64,000 bases of DNA. Origin: Chrysomallon squamiferum. Its lineage: Eukaryota > Mollusca > Gastropoda > Neomphalida > Peltospiridae. Made by a program: the position numbers and the translations under genes. Location of the stretch: NCBI GenBank assembly GCA_012295275.1, contig CM022670.1, forward strand, positions 40,401,251-40,465,250, in the 5' to 3' direction. The notes beneath the pieces were generated by a model, which was not told where the DNA came from, made no database searches, and saw only the letters and a program-made list of their open reading frames with translations. Below, piece by piece: positions 29,472-41,800 of this stretch (positions are counted from its first letter, which is position 1; each line of letters opens with the position of its first letter).

Positions 29472-30571
29472 TCACTCACTCACTCAAACACACACACACA
29501 AACATCTGATGAAATAAGCTGATGTCAAATAATTTCCTTGAAAATAATGTTAAACATTAATTTATCTATTTTACTGATAACAGAGAAGCAGTTTTTTAAT
29601 TAGGGATACTGACTAAATTAAAGTGATTTAAAAACAGAAGTTGTCACTTATGAGTAATCCTAAATCAGCCAGTGTTCATATTGTGTATAATAATAATACA
29701 AATTTACTTTAGTATTTACTGTTAATATTATTCTTTAAATGTGTTTTGGAAAATTGAGTGACGATTGATGAAAGGACATTATTGATTAGTATTTTTTTTT
29801 AACTTAAGTGTGGAAAATAAAAATACATGTGTAAAGAAAGATATGCTGTTCTTTTTAAAGTTGTTTTTAGATTTATATTGTAGACATTCATTGCTGTGTT
29901 GAACTTGTTAAAAAAAAACCACATAGGTTTTTCATTACGAAGTTACTTTTTTAAACAACAAAATAGGATATGCTAAAATTAGTATAACTTTTTACAAAAA
30001 ATTGAGCTAACAGTTTTGTCAAACTCTAGATTAATTTAAAATAAACAACATGAATTATAACTGAATGGATTAGTCATAATAGTGCTATAGAGCATTATTT
30101 TGTACAGAAGATAATATTAATAAATGAGACTCTCAAAGACAGTTATCTTACTTATCTTAACATGGACTAATAATGAAACTGTACTATAAATTTGAGTAAA
30201 AGTATTTACAAATAAATAAAAATAACTATCAATAATATGAATATAATTTAAGTAAAATAATTAAAAGATCTCAGTAGATGTTTTGTAAAATGAGTGTATC
30301 ATTTTTTGATGTAATATTAAATAACTGAAAAACATAATGTTATGCTTAGTGTACCAGACAAATCATTAAAAACTGAAAATGAAAACTCGAAAGTGTCAAA
30401 TGACAGAACTGACAATCACAATGTTAGAAAATTAGATGTACCTTCAGCAATCACTTTCTTCACGCGTAGTTTTTGATCACCAAGTTCTACACTTTGCCCA
30501 ACAAAATCTACATCTGGTCGGCCTTGACCGCCTATTAAATTGCCAAAAGCAGATTTAAAGAAATCGGCCAT
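14397..30571 (-). CDS. GAK: Cyclin-G-associated kinase / auxilin family (clathrin uncoating)
   Basis: Numb-associated-kinase family Ser/Thr kinase fused to auxilin, which recruits Hsc70 to uncoat clathrin vesicles. Twenty-three exons (listed 5' to 3'): 30442-30571, 28435-28496, 28108-28167, 27779-27893, 27174-27439, 25929-26154, 25375-25521, 24827-24983, 23872-23924, 23233-23381, 22676-22798, 21314-21447, 20777-20890, 20241-20321, 19742-19859, 19233-19312, 18735-18928, 17301-18383, 16752-16868, 16202-16360, 15794-15939, 15015-15191, 14397-14498. They total 3993 nt, giving 1330 aa (human 1311). The kinase shows GGFGFVF, K64, HRDLKIEN (D167), DFGSA (D185) and RAPE. A PTEN-like domain, with VHCLDGKAHS lacking the catalytic Arg, and a C2 region follow. 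The large exon 18 has a 12-Gln tract, four DLL(N/S) motifs and several DPF motifs for clathrin/AP2. The C-terminal J domain ends exon 22 with HPDK. Start [19 protein letters not shown] matches the family. Confidence 0.97.
17132..17214. repeat. (TA)n/(CA)n compound microsatellite in GAK intron 18
   Basis: A run of TA dinucleotides changes into imperfect (CA)n. It lies about 90 bp downstream, in gene direction, of exon 18. Confidence 0.9.
23388..23611. repeat. 31 bp tandem repeat in GAK intron 9
   Basis: Seven near-identical units of about 29-31 bp (aaataaattgttgctctata followed by gctaatttgtt). The array abuts the exon 10 acceptor side, starting 7 bp from the exon end at 23381. The unit contains the small inverted repeat GCT-ctat-AGC. 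Confidence 0.95.
29441..29468. repeat. (CT)n microsatellite in GAK intron 1
   Basis: Fourteen CT dinucleotides followed by short (ACTC)n and (CA)n runs. It lies inside the 1.9-kb first intron, which otherwise shows no coding signal. Confidence 0.9.
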
Positions 30572-31359
30572 AATTACATGTTATATCATAATTTAAAGTA
30601 AATAAATTAATGTTTCAGGTACTTGCTGGCGGATCTAATCATGACGTCACACGATGCATATCGTAAAGTAGTCTTAACATTTAAAGCCGATCTAAACAAC
30701 GAAACGAACCGAAAAGTAACGTAAAGCATTCCTTCGTGTTAATGAATAATTTAAAATCTGAAAGAAAATTACAGCAGTAGGACAAAATTTAATAAACTCA
30801 AAATACAAACTGAATGCCACACCATGCCTTTATTAATAACAATAACGTTAATAGTAATGCATTCTGTTATACTTAACATCAATTATTTATGGTACTGCAA
30901 GAATTTATGTATTTAATGGACAAATTAGTGAATGAGTCACTTTATTTATTCATCCAGGCTGATATTTTCTAATTCGAACTTTACATCATTATATTTTTGT
31001 AACTTTTTCAACTTTTATTATTCAATTTTTATTTAAAATCCTTGTGGTTCTTTAGATATTTTTCATTTTATAAAGTTTTAATTATTATAAATTTAAGATA
31101 TATTTATATGTATTTTAATTTTTGTTGAATTTTGTTTGCAACTAGTGGTCAGTATATAGATAAAAAGCATTAAACAAAACAAATATGGTATATACTATTT
31201 TTGCAGCAATCGCAAATCGTTTGATTTCAATCAACGTTTTTAGAATTATCTCTCTTGAAATTTTACCCAACCAAGTGGTGACAATTCATTCGTAGGCGAA
31301 TGCTTAAAGTGTAATTTTTGAAATAATATATATACATATATATTTTTTTTAAAAGCAGA
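30572..31359. promoter_or_regulatory. Head-to-head promoter region of GAK and PRKCSH
   Basis: There are 788 bp between the two start codons. The GAK side (about 30630-30725) is locally richer in CpG than its surroundings and contains a perfect CRE palindrome. The PRKCSH side is very AT-rich and has an acceptor-like aaaagcag one base before the PRKCSH ATG, so a 5' UTR intron is possible. No coding exon is seen. Confidence 0.5.
30642..30649. promoter_or_regulatory. CRE-like palindrome TGACGTCA
   Basis: A perfect 8-bp CREB/ATF consensus lies 71 bp upstream of the GAK start codon and about 710 bp upstream of PRKCSH. It sits in a short CpG-containing patch, which fits a core promoter position for GAK. 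Function is inferred from the motif alone. Confidence 0.35.
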
Positions 31360-34300
31360 ATGTTGTGGGCCATATTGTTTTCAGCAGCTGTTGCCTATTG
31401 TAATGGAGTTATTGAAAGACCCCGTGGTGTCCCTCCATCAAGTTAGTAATTAAAACAAACAAACAAACAAACAAATAAATAAATAAATAAATAAAATTAA
31501 ATAAAAATAAATGATTATATATATATATATATAATAATTTAAATTATTATTTTATTAAAACGTAAAGAACATTTAAAATTATTTTAATAAAAGGGTAAAG
31601 AACATTTATAATTATTTTAAAATTACGTTTAATCTGTCTAAATAAATAAATAAATAAATTAAAATTAATTGAAACAACATCACTGAGGTATGAATATTAA
31701 TAATTAACTGATAGAATAAATTAATAGGAGATGCTAATTTCAGTATAGGAGAAAGTCATGGAAACAATACAATGCTCCATATATATTATATTTGAAATTA
31801 TTATGATTATTATTATTAAATTGAATTAACAACAGTCAAAATTTGAATCAAAAACAAATATATTTTATTAGATTTAATTTCAGGATCTTCATATTTTCAG
31901 CTGTAATTTGTTAACAGTATTCCATGTACATATTGCAGCACATAACCAACTAAATTGTATGTTTACCTCATATCTTATAGTAATAACACTAGGATATGAA
32001 TTATATATGATTTATTGTTAAACCTTAATCCTGTGAGTTTATTAAGTTAATTAATATTGAAAGTTCATTAGGTCACAGGTGTTTAGGTAAACAGAAATCT
32101 GCAGAAGCAAGTCTTCCTCAGTGTTCCAATTGGATTATTTCCTATTCAAATCAGGTCCTGATGACTAATTAGCAAAATTAGTCCTGATTATTTGTATCTG
32201 TGTGATGTAGATGATTTTAAAGTGGAAACAAAATAGTAGCAGGTTTTGTCAGAGGACTTTATGGCAGAAAATGTTTCACATAAAGAACTAGTGTTGAAGA
32301 ATTAATCAGTGTGCTATAGAGTTGTTATTAAATTAATAAAATAATAATAATAATAAATAAAATAATTACTTAATATATAATATAAATCTTATTTGTTATT
32401 TTTAAATTATATAGTATTTATTTGTTTATTTATTTTATTTTTTCAGAAGCCTCATCATATCAGCCAAATGCGGGTCAAACGTTTACCTGTTTGTCGACAG
32501 CTGATGGATCAGTTGTAACGATACCGTTTATTTATGTCAATGATGATTACTGTGACTGTGAAGATGGGTCTGATGAACCAGGTATTTTACTGCTTCTGTT
32601 CTCTCTTTCTAATTAACCTTGCATCACCTTCCCTTTCCTGAAAAAAATGAAACATCCAAATTTAAATTCAAATTTTTTTTTTTTTTTTAATTGTTTATAT
32701 TGTATATAAATATATTATAAGTAAATGGCAAAGATGAACTGAGTTATTTTACTGTATGTTTTTAAATATCAGTTTTTTTATTTTAAATATATATATATAT
32801 TTTTTTAATCATTAAATGCAAAACTGTCATCATTCTGAGCCAATATTATTAAATTTTATAAAGTTTGTTTCTTTTGTAAAATGAAATCCATATGTAGTAC
32901 GTGTAAATTATAATAATATTATAAGACAAAATAAGCAGAAACTCCAACAGATACATATTTTAAAGATATTTCTTTTTATAGGTACATCAGCTTGTGAAAA
33001 TGGCAGGTTTTACTGTGATAATAAAGGTTACAGAGGAGAATACATTTTATCTTCAAGAGTTAATGATGGCATTTGTGGTGAGTAATTTATAAAAACCATT
33101 TGAAGTAATGTGCATTATTGATGTGTATTTTGTAACTAATATTATATATTATGGAAAATTAATTATTGTAATTATGTGTATTTGGAATGGGTGAATTGTA
33201 TTATGGAAGTTACACCATTTTGAAACTTCAGTCTGTTTAATGTTATTTTTAGACTGCTGTGATGGCTCAGATGAATACTCTGGTGAAAAGATTCAGTGCA
33301 ACAATTTGTGCATGTAAGTAAAATATATTATAATGTGATAAAAACACGAAGAAAAAAATTTCATTCCTTTTACAATCCAACAAGAAGTTCATCTTATAAA
33401 AATACATTTTTTTCATTACCTGTTTATTATTAATGTTTGAATTGAGTTATAGTCTTTAAAGCACATATCTATGAAGCTTTATGTTAATCAGTCCGTTTCA
33501 TGGGTTGAATTTGTAACATTTATTGCAGTGAACTTGGTCGTCAGCAGAGAGAAGAGTTAATGGCAATGAAGAAGTTGAGAGAAGCGGGTTACAAAGTGAA
33601 GCAGGAGTATATGCAGAAAGGAAAAATTGCACGAGACGAAAAACAGGTTTGAGGCATTTGTCATCATTTATTTTATAAACTGATAAAGACAGTTAATTAT
33701 GTGAGATGTCCATTCCAGATTATCAAAAGTGTTGAGAAGTCCCTTCCAGAGCATCAATACTGTTGAAAAGTCCATTCTAGATCATCAACACTGTTGAGAA
33801 ATCCTTTCTGGATTATCATTATTGTTGAGAAGTCCACTCCAACATTGTGGTTTAATTTTGTATAATAAAATGGGATGTTTATAAATTAAATATAACTATA
33901 GAAATTATACTTATCTACTTGTTTTTTTTTTTTTTTTTTTTTTTTTTTCAGTCTCGACTGAAACAAATAGAACAAGATCAGGAACAGTTGGTTTCTGAGA
34001 GAACAGAACTGGAAGGTATTTCATTAAATGGGGACAGAAAACTGGCTTTTTTAATTAATTTTTTTTTAATTTTTATTTGTTTCTCTGTTTAAAAATAACA
34101 ACAAAACAAAGCAAAGCTATGCCTTCTGACTAACGTGGTTGGGTTTTTATGCATGTAAAAAAAAGGTTAAAATTCACACTTTCTCTTTGACTCTACTAAA
34201 AAGTCATGTCTTGGTTTATCAGTTTTCTGTTAATTTCTTTTCTTTGGGAGCCACTCAGAAAGGAGTGGTGGTAGCTCACACTTCACAAATAATGCTGTCC

Positions 34301-37300
34301 TTACACATTGCATTTCTGAATAATGACTCAAAATTCACCTGGACTAATTAAGTGGATAAGTATGTCTTTAGCCCTACTGTAGTATGGATGGACTGGATGG
34401 ATTGCTGTTACATTTTACAGTTGTCAGATTTTCTTTCAACCTGAACAAATACAAGTCATTTCTTTTATTCAAAGTCATTTAAAGTTTATTATAAAAAAAT
34501 GTTTCATTAATGTAATTAGGTGGCTAGAATGTGCTATATTTTAAATAAGATATATATAAAAAAAAACCTGTAGAAATCAGAACTGAAAATAAATATTTTA
34601 CTGAGGGTTTAAACTTTTTGTACATATGCATATGTACATTCACGTGAATATTGACACAGACATATGCACTTGCTCACATTTAAGCACATGCACATGCAAA
34701 TACAGACACACTAGTACATAAAGTGACTTCACCTTATATGCTTACAAAATTCACATTCAGATCAACACAAACAAAAAAGATAATGATAAATCAGTGAAAC
34801 ATAATTTGTGCTGGACACATAAATCTAAAATTAGGAAAAAAGATTTATGTGTTAGGATACAAAGAAATACGTTTGATGGATACATACACTTTGCTAGTTA
34901 TAATCTTAATTTATAACTGACATTTAATGAAATTTGTAAAACAAAACAAAAAAGCAATGTATGTTTTCTTAGAACTGTCATTTGTTTTTAAAAAAGAAAA
35001 GAAAAATATTAGTTAATATTATATATACTTGACATCCAAAATCTAATAGCAAACCTTTCTTAATAACTTTAAAAACAGATGCATTTGTTTCTTCTGTCAC
35101 TGGTAAATGCACTGCACATTAAATGTCTTAGTCACACATTGTTTCTGGTGGCAGGCAGTGACCCTGTGAGATCTGTTGCACGTCTTTTTTTTTTACAATA
35201 AATTGATACCACAGATAAGTACCCAGAATTAGCTCCTGGAATTTATGGACATCTGTATGGTTGGTTCCGAAAGTGCCATTGCTTTGGTTGGTTTATTCAG
35301 TGTGTTAGGAAGTTGGCAGGCAGAAATCCTCAGCAGAAACAACCTGTTCCTGATAACACAATGGCAGCCGGTTAGTGTCTGTAGTATTATCAAAGAATGA
35401 CAGAAACCAGTGTCTGTAGTAATATCAAAGAATGACAGAAACCAGTGTCTGTAGTATTATCAAAGAATGACAGAAACCAGTGTCTGTAGTAATATCAGAG
35501 AATGACAGAAACCAGTGTCTGTAGTAATATCAAAGAATGACAGAAACCACTGTCTGTAGTATTATCAAAGAATGACAGAAACCAGTGTCTGTAGTATTAC
35601 CAAAGAATGACAGAAACCAGTGTCTGTAGTATTACCAAAGAATGACAGAAACCAGTGTCTGTAGTAATATCAAAGAATGACAGAAACCAGTGTCTGTAGT
35701 AATATCAGAGAATGACAGAAACCAGTGTCTGTAGTAATATCAAAGAATGACAGAAACCACTGTCTGTAGTATTATCAAAGAATGACAGAAACCAGTGTCT
35801 GTAGTATTACCAGAGAATGACAGAAACCAGTGTCTGTAGTAATATCAAAGAATGACAGAAACCACTGTCTGTAGTATTATCAAAGAATGACAGAAACCAG
35901 TGTCTGTAGTATTACCAAAGAATGACAGAAACCAGTGTCTGTAGTATTACCAAAGAATGACAGAAACCAGTGTCTGTAGTAATATCAAAGAATGACAGAA
36001 ACCAGTGTCTGTAGTAATATCAGAGAATGACAGAAACCAGTGTCTGTAGTAATATCAAAGAATGACAGAAACCACTGTCTGTAGTATTATCAAAGAATGA
36101 CAGAAACCAGTGTCTGTAGTATTACCAAAGAATGACAGAAACCAGTGTCTGTAGTATTATCAAAGAATGACAGAAACCAGTGTCTGTAGTAATATCAAAG
36201 AATGACAGAAACCAGTGTCTGTAGTATTACCAAAGAATGACAGAAACCAGTGTATGTAGTAATATCAAAGAATGACAGAAACCAGTGTCTGTAGTAATAT
36301 CAAAGAATGACAGAAACCAGTGTCTGTAGTATTATCAAAGAATGACAGAAACCAGTGTCTGTAGTAATATCAAAGAATGACAGAAACCAGTGTCTGTAGT
36401 ATTACCAAAGAATGACAGAAACCAGTGTCTGTAGTATTACCAAAGAATGACAGAAACCAGTGTCTGTAGTAATATCAAAGAATGACAGAAACCACTGTCT
36501 GTAGTAATATCAAAGAATGACAGAAACCAGGGGAAGGCATCAGGGATGATTAGGGGTTCACAGTGTATGTGTTCTAATAATAATCTACATTGTGGGTCTG
36601 CCTCATGTCCATAATTATCATATATTCAGTCCTTCCCTGGATGTAAGAGTCTCAGTCATTTTATTACATTACCATATCATTTGTGCTCTGTCTGGCATAT
36701 CTAGGTACATTGTAAGTTGTATTCAGTTAAACATGTCACCCTAAAGAATTGCTGGTTGTTGTCATGAGGCAAAATAATTTAAGATGAAGGTAACTTTCTT
36801 AGATCTGATGATGTGCTAGGCAGGTTGGTTCTACTGTTCTATTTTCGTAACTGTTAATTCTGGTAGGTATTGCACTGTATATACAACATTCAGGAGTGTG
36901 CAAAACTTCAGATCATTGGAGATTATTTTTCAAGGTACACATAATTTAGGCAGAACCAGAAAGAGAATAGATACAAGAATTTCAGGCAGAAATAAAGTAA
37001 GTAAAGAGAAACAGTTGTTTAAATAAAAAAGTTATTTTAGTTGATTTTTTAGTTATCTTGCTGGGGCTTTTTGTTATAAAATTTCCTTTTTTTTAAATTT
37101 AATTTTCACTTTGTTTACTCTGTGTTAGATTTAACTTAGTGTTAATCTCATCTGTATTAATCACATTCACCTGGGTGATCATGTGTTAATCACATTCACC
37201 TGGGTGACTAGCTGCAGGAGCAGTGTTGAAGCAGGAAGAACAGTGGTTATACTGAGTGCTTTATTGTCAGAAGGCATAGCTCACAGTTTTAATCATAGGT

Positions 37301-38866
37301 CACATAATATCATTTACTCATCATGCATTACAAAAACACATTGATACCTGTCAGCTATCCATAATCACCACTGTGTATCATTGCACATCACATGCAATTG
37401 TTTTAAATGGTTGTCATTAATTTTTTTTTTTTTTTTTTTTTTTTTCTTTTTCTTATTTCATTTTAGCAGTGTGTGTTTATTTAAATTAATTTTTAGACTA
37501 TTTTGTTCTCAGCTAAGAAGAAGGAAGCTGAAGAACCAGAGAAAAAAGCAAAAGATGCCCACGAAGCAGCTTGGAACGGTAAATTGTTTCCTTAGTCTTG
37601 TCATTTTGACTTCTGTCATTTATAAAACATAAATGATTGATCCAGAAAAATTAAAGATTTAAAAAAATCTAACTGTGTACTGCAGAATAATGATATAAAG
37701 GAACCCAGTAAATACCTATTTTAATGTTTAAAATCATTGTTTTATTTTAAATTGTAGAGCTAAAGGAACAGAAAGAGAAAGAAAGGGAACGAACTCATGC
37801 TTTGCAGGTTTTTGAAGAACTTGATTTGAATAAAGATGATCAGTATGTATAATTAAAAACACTAAAGAAAAACATATTTTTGTATTTTCACATTAATCCA
37901 GCAGAATGATGTTGAGCATCTGATGTTTGCTTTTAGATATGCAGCATTAAATTTTAGGAATAAATTGTTACTTTAGTGATTTTACATTTCCAGGCAGAGC
38001 TGGTGTTAGAGTGTTAGCACCCACTGGTTTTATTTAGATTCATGTTCCCCCATTTAGTGTGATTTCAGTCTGTATCATTTAAATTCATCCTAAGGTTTAG
38101 TGTTCTCATGTATATTTATTTTTTAATTTTTTATCTGCCATGCAGTTTTCCTACTGTCTAAAATGTTCTATGTTCATAAAGTATAAAAAAAAAAAAAAAA
38201 AAAAAGTTGTTATATTTTCTGAGTTGAAATGAAACTAATTTTGTTGTGTTGTTTCCTAGTGTTGACATACATGAGATGAAAACACATGAAGAGTTTGATG
38301 TAGATTCAGATGGTACAGTCAGCCATGATGAAGCAAAGGTAATTTAAACAATTAAAGCAGTTTAGTGACTAAACATTTTCTAAACATTATCTTATTTTTG
38401 TCTAATTTATTTCTGGGCTGTACTTATTTTGGCAACCTCAGAAGCCCCCCCATCCCCTAATAAAAGGTCTTGAGTTCTGATAAAATGAATACACTAATTT
38501 AATATTACAGAGAAACAAACATGCAGAGATACATACATACAAACATGTTAATACACATTCACATACAGAAACACACACATACTCATATATACACATACAA
38601 CACCTATACCCATGTTTTTTTGTGCTTTAGGTTTTTTATTTTAATAATGTTTGACATATTTTTATTTCTCCAGTCATTAGTTTTTATGCTGTAAATGATA
38701 GATAAATTCACTGTGGTTTTATCAAATCTTCATCATCTGAGTATGTGTCCTTAAGTCAATTTCAGCTAAACTTGAACTTAAATCTGTGAGGTTCAGCTTG
38801 TTTAATTAATGTATATTTGACATTATCCATTAATATTTGACATCATCTGTTGCTTCTTTTTTTTCA

Positions 38867-38899
<33 letters not shown>

Positions 38900-41800
38900 T
38901 TTCTGTTCACAGGAATATTTGGAAGATTTGGAGAAGGCTGGAAAGGATGAGTTCTTGGAGAAAATCTGGCCAAACATCAAAGAAATATACAGATCAGTGA
39001 AGAGTGAGCAGGAAGATAAAGGTGACAAACAGGAGGAGAGCAAGGCAGAGGAGGAAACACAGGAGGAAGAGATACAGGAGGGCGAACCAGGGGAACCACC
39101 CAGCACAACAGAACCACCAATACCACTATACTCTACTACGGTAATGTAAATTTTAAACTTTTCTTTCCTTGCGTGAAATTAAATTTGATTTGATTTTCTT
39201 TTCTTTCTTTTTTTTAATTCCAAAATATATGTTTTTTTAATTATTATTATTTTTATATATATATATATATATATTTATTTGGTGGTTGAGGTAAAATACT
39301 TTCCCATTTTCGAGTGCTGTAAAACAAGCTAATATTGTACCAAAGAGTGCGAATGATTTTTTATACCTTTTTTCTGATTTATTTTTTTATTCCCAATTTA
39401 TATTTGGATATGTTGGTATGTTTATTTTTAAATTTTTATCCTATTTTCATCAATTTTTTTTGGTTTTTGTTTTGTGTGCAAAATTGCTTCTCTTTTTGGA
39501 GAATTGAATAAATGCAGAAAGCAGTATTAACAATTTTATGCTGCCGTTATAACTTGAGCCTTTAATACCATAGTAAAAAATAATCACCCAGAAATTGGAA
39601 TCTACAAGCAGACAGTCTAAATTATTTTTATTTAATTTTAGACAACACAGTAAAAACAGGCGGTCATTTTCTGATAAGGTATCAATCAGAAGCTAAAGTA
39701 CAACGTTGGTATTAAAATCATTGTTCATTTTGTTTGTGCTGAACTGTCTTTTAATCAATTAATTAACTGATCAAAAAAAAAAATCACATGTCAGCATTGC
39801 CTGTAGAATCTAATATTCATTATTAAACCTAATTATAAATGATCACTTTAATTAGATGCAGTATTAGTCAGCTTAGACACATTACCCTTAAAATCTAGAT
39901 CACGATTTACCAGTGGACTAAATGGCAGAGATGGAAAAAAAAAAAAAGAGAAGAAATTTCTGGCTAATCTACCTTGATCCTTTATAGTTTCTGCAGTCAG
40001 TAGTTTATTTTTATTTATGTGTGGGTATGTGATATTATAGGCAGATCACCCATCCCCTCCTGACATACAAGCCCCATCCCCACCCACTGATATTGATGAT
40101 ATTGAAGAGGGTCACACTGAAGAGGATGATCGAGATGATGACGATGATGGTGATGATGGTGATGATGTTTTTCCTGTGAGTAGATATTCACAAACTTCAA
40201 TGCAGCCTGAGCTGAGACCACTGTTTGAGGGGTGTTGGTGTCAGTCACCATAGAACTGCAGGCAGTCAAATTATATATGTGTATAACTGCAGCCATGTTT
40301 TCTTTTGCATGTTGGGAACCTCTTCATTACCCATCCCCTAACCAGTTCCCAAAACACTGTGCATTGTGATGTTTTTATTGTTGTTTTTCTAACCAGGACA
40401 CCAAAATATCGTATAAGCTGTTAGGTATGTTTGTTTTAAAACTGAGTTTTATTCAGAAAAATGTCTACATAATGACATGATAACCCCTCCAAAATTTATA
40501 ATAATGACAATAAAATTTTTTTTTTTTTTTAATGTAATGTGCTTTATTGTGCAGAATTGTTTTATAGAAATTAAGAAATACAAACAGCAATAAAAGTTTA
40601 TTTCATGACTATTACTGTAAGTACTGATATGCATTTATCTTCTCTTACAAACAAAACAAATCTTTTTCTGTTGGTATATTATAACATGATGGAAGGTTAA
40701 AAGATTGATTATTTATTGAATTCTACCAGTTAAATAAAATACTGTTACAATTTTTGTGTCCTGATATTACTGACCTGGTATGAAATATGTTTGTGGTACT
40801 AATAAAATCATCTTCAGTTACTTAACATTGAGATTTTTAATCAGATATACAAAAAACTTTAGCTTATTTATACACAGCAAAAACAATTTAGAAAATAAAA
40901 ATAATTAAAAAAATGAATAAATAAATAAAAAAATAAAATATCATACATATGGTTGGTTAAATTCCATTACAACATTTGCTTTTTTCCCCACATTAATTTG
41001 TGAAATAATAAAGTTCATTAAAATGTACATTAAGTTATACAAAGAAATCGTCTTAATATGTTCTGCATTATTCCAAATTGTATTTGTTTTCTGCAAGCAA
41101 ATCTTAATTAAAACAAAACAGCACAATTAAAAAACATTTGTGCTGTTTTTCTGCCATCATGAACTGATTCTCTCTTGTTCCTTTTACATCTGTTAGTCTG
41201 CTTCATACTTCAAATTGGTTAAAATGGTGGCCTAATTTCTTACTAACAATTATTAGTTGCTCAAACAAAATAAAATAATAAGTACAAATAATGTTTTTAG
41301 ACCATTCATTCATTCATGTTGACTAAAAGTAGCTGAAGATTTTTGTATATTCTAAGCTCATGCATTGATTCACATTTGTATGTTACAGTTCCTGATTCCA
41401 AATATTCCTTTCATTGTCATGTGTGCACTGTATTAAAGATGAGAGAAAAAATATTTTAAACTGAGAAAACCAGTCTAAAAATAAAAATAATAATAATAAT
41501 TATTATTATTATTATTAAAAAAATTGATAATAATAAATAAAGAATCAAAGATATACAGGATCATGAAAAAGTCGAACATCAATGAATTTGGCAAATACAG
41601 GCCTCTAGGTATATTACATGAATTCTTGCCTGTAATATTTTATTATATTTTCACATATTTTATTTTTTTCATTATATCAATAATCTGCCAAAAACAAATA
41701 TTAATTTTAATAATGTTCTTCAAACTGAAGGCAGCTGCAGATTTTAATTTAAATCAGAATTTGTTTTAAAGGATTCTTGAGCTGCATGTTGCAGTTTGTT

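Noticed and set aside
34130-34360. Plus-strand 70-codon ORF in PRKCSH intron 6 that might be a transposon fragment.
   Set aside because: No conserved motif, splice site or phase match was found, and there is no second copy in the window to support a repeat family.
35373-36530. CRISPR-like array of regularly spaced repeats.
   Set aside because: Units are contiguous 35-bp tandem copies with no unique spacers, in a eukaryotic intron, so this is a minisatellite.
40398-40425. A 28-nt potential exon in PRKCSH intron 11 (acceptor taaccag, donor gtatgt).
   Set aside because: Exons 11 and 12 join in phase 0 without it, and including 28 nt would shift the frame to an immediate stop in exon 12. It could at most be a rare poison exon.
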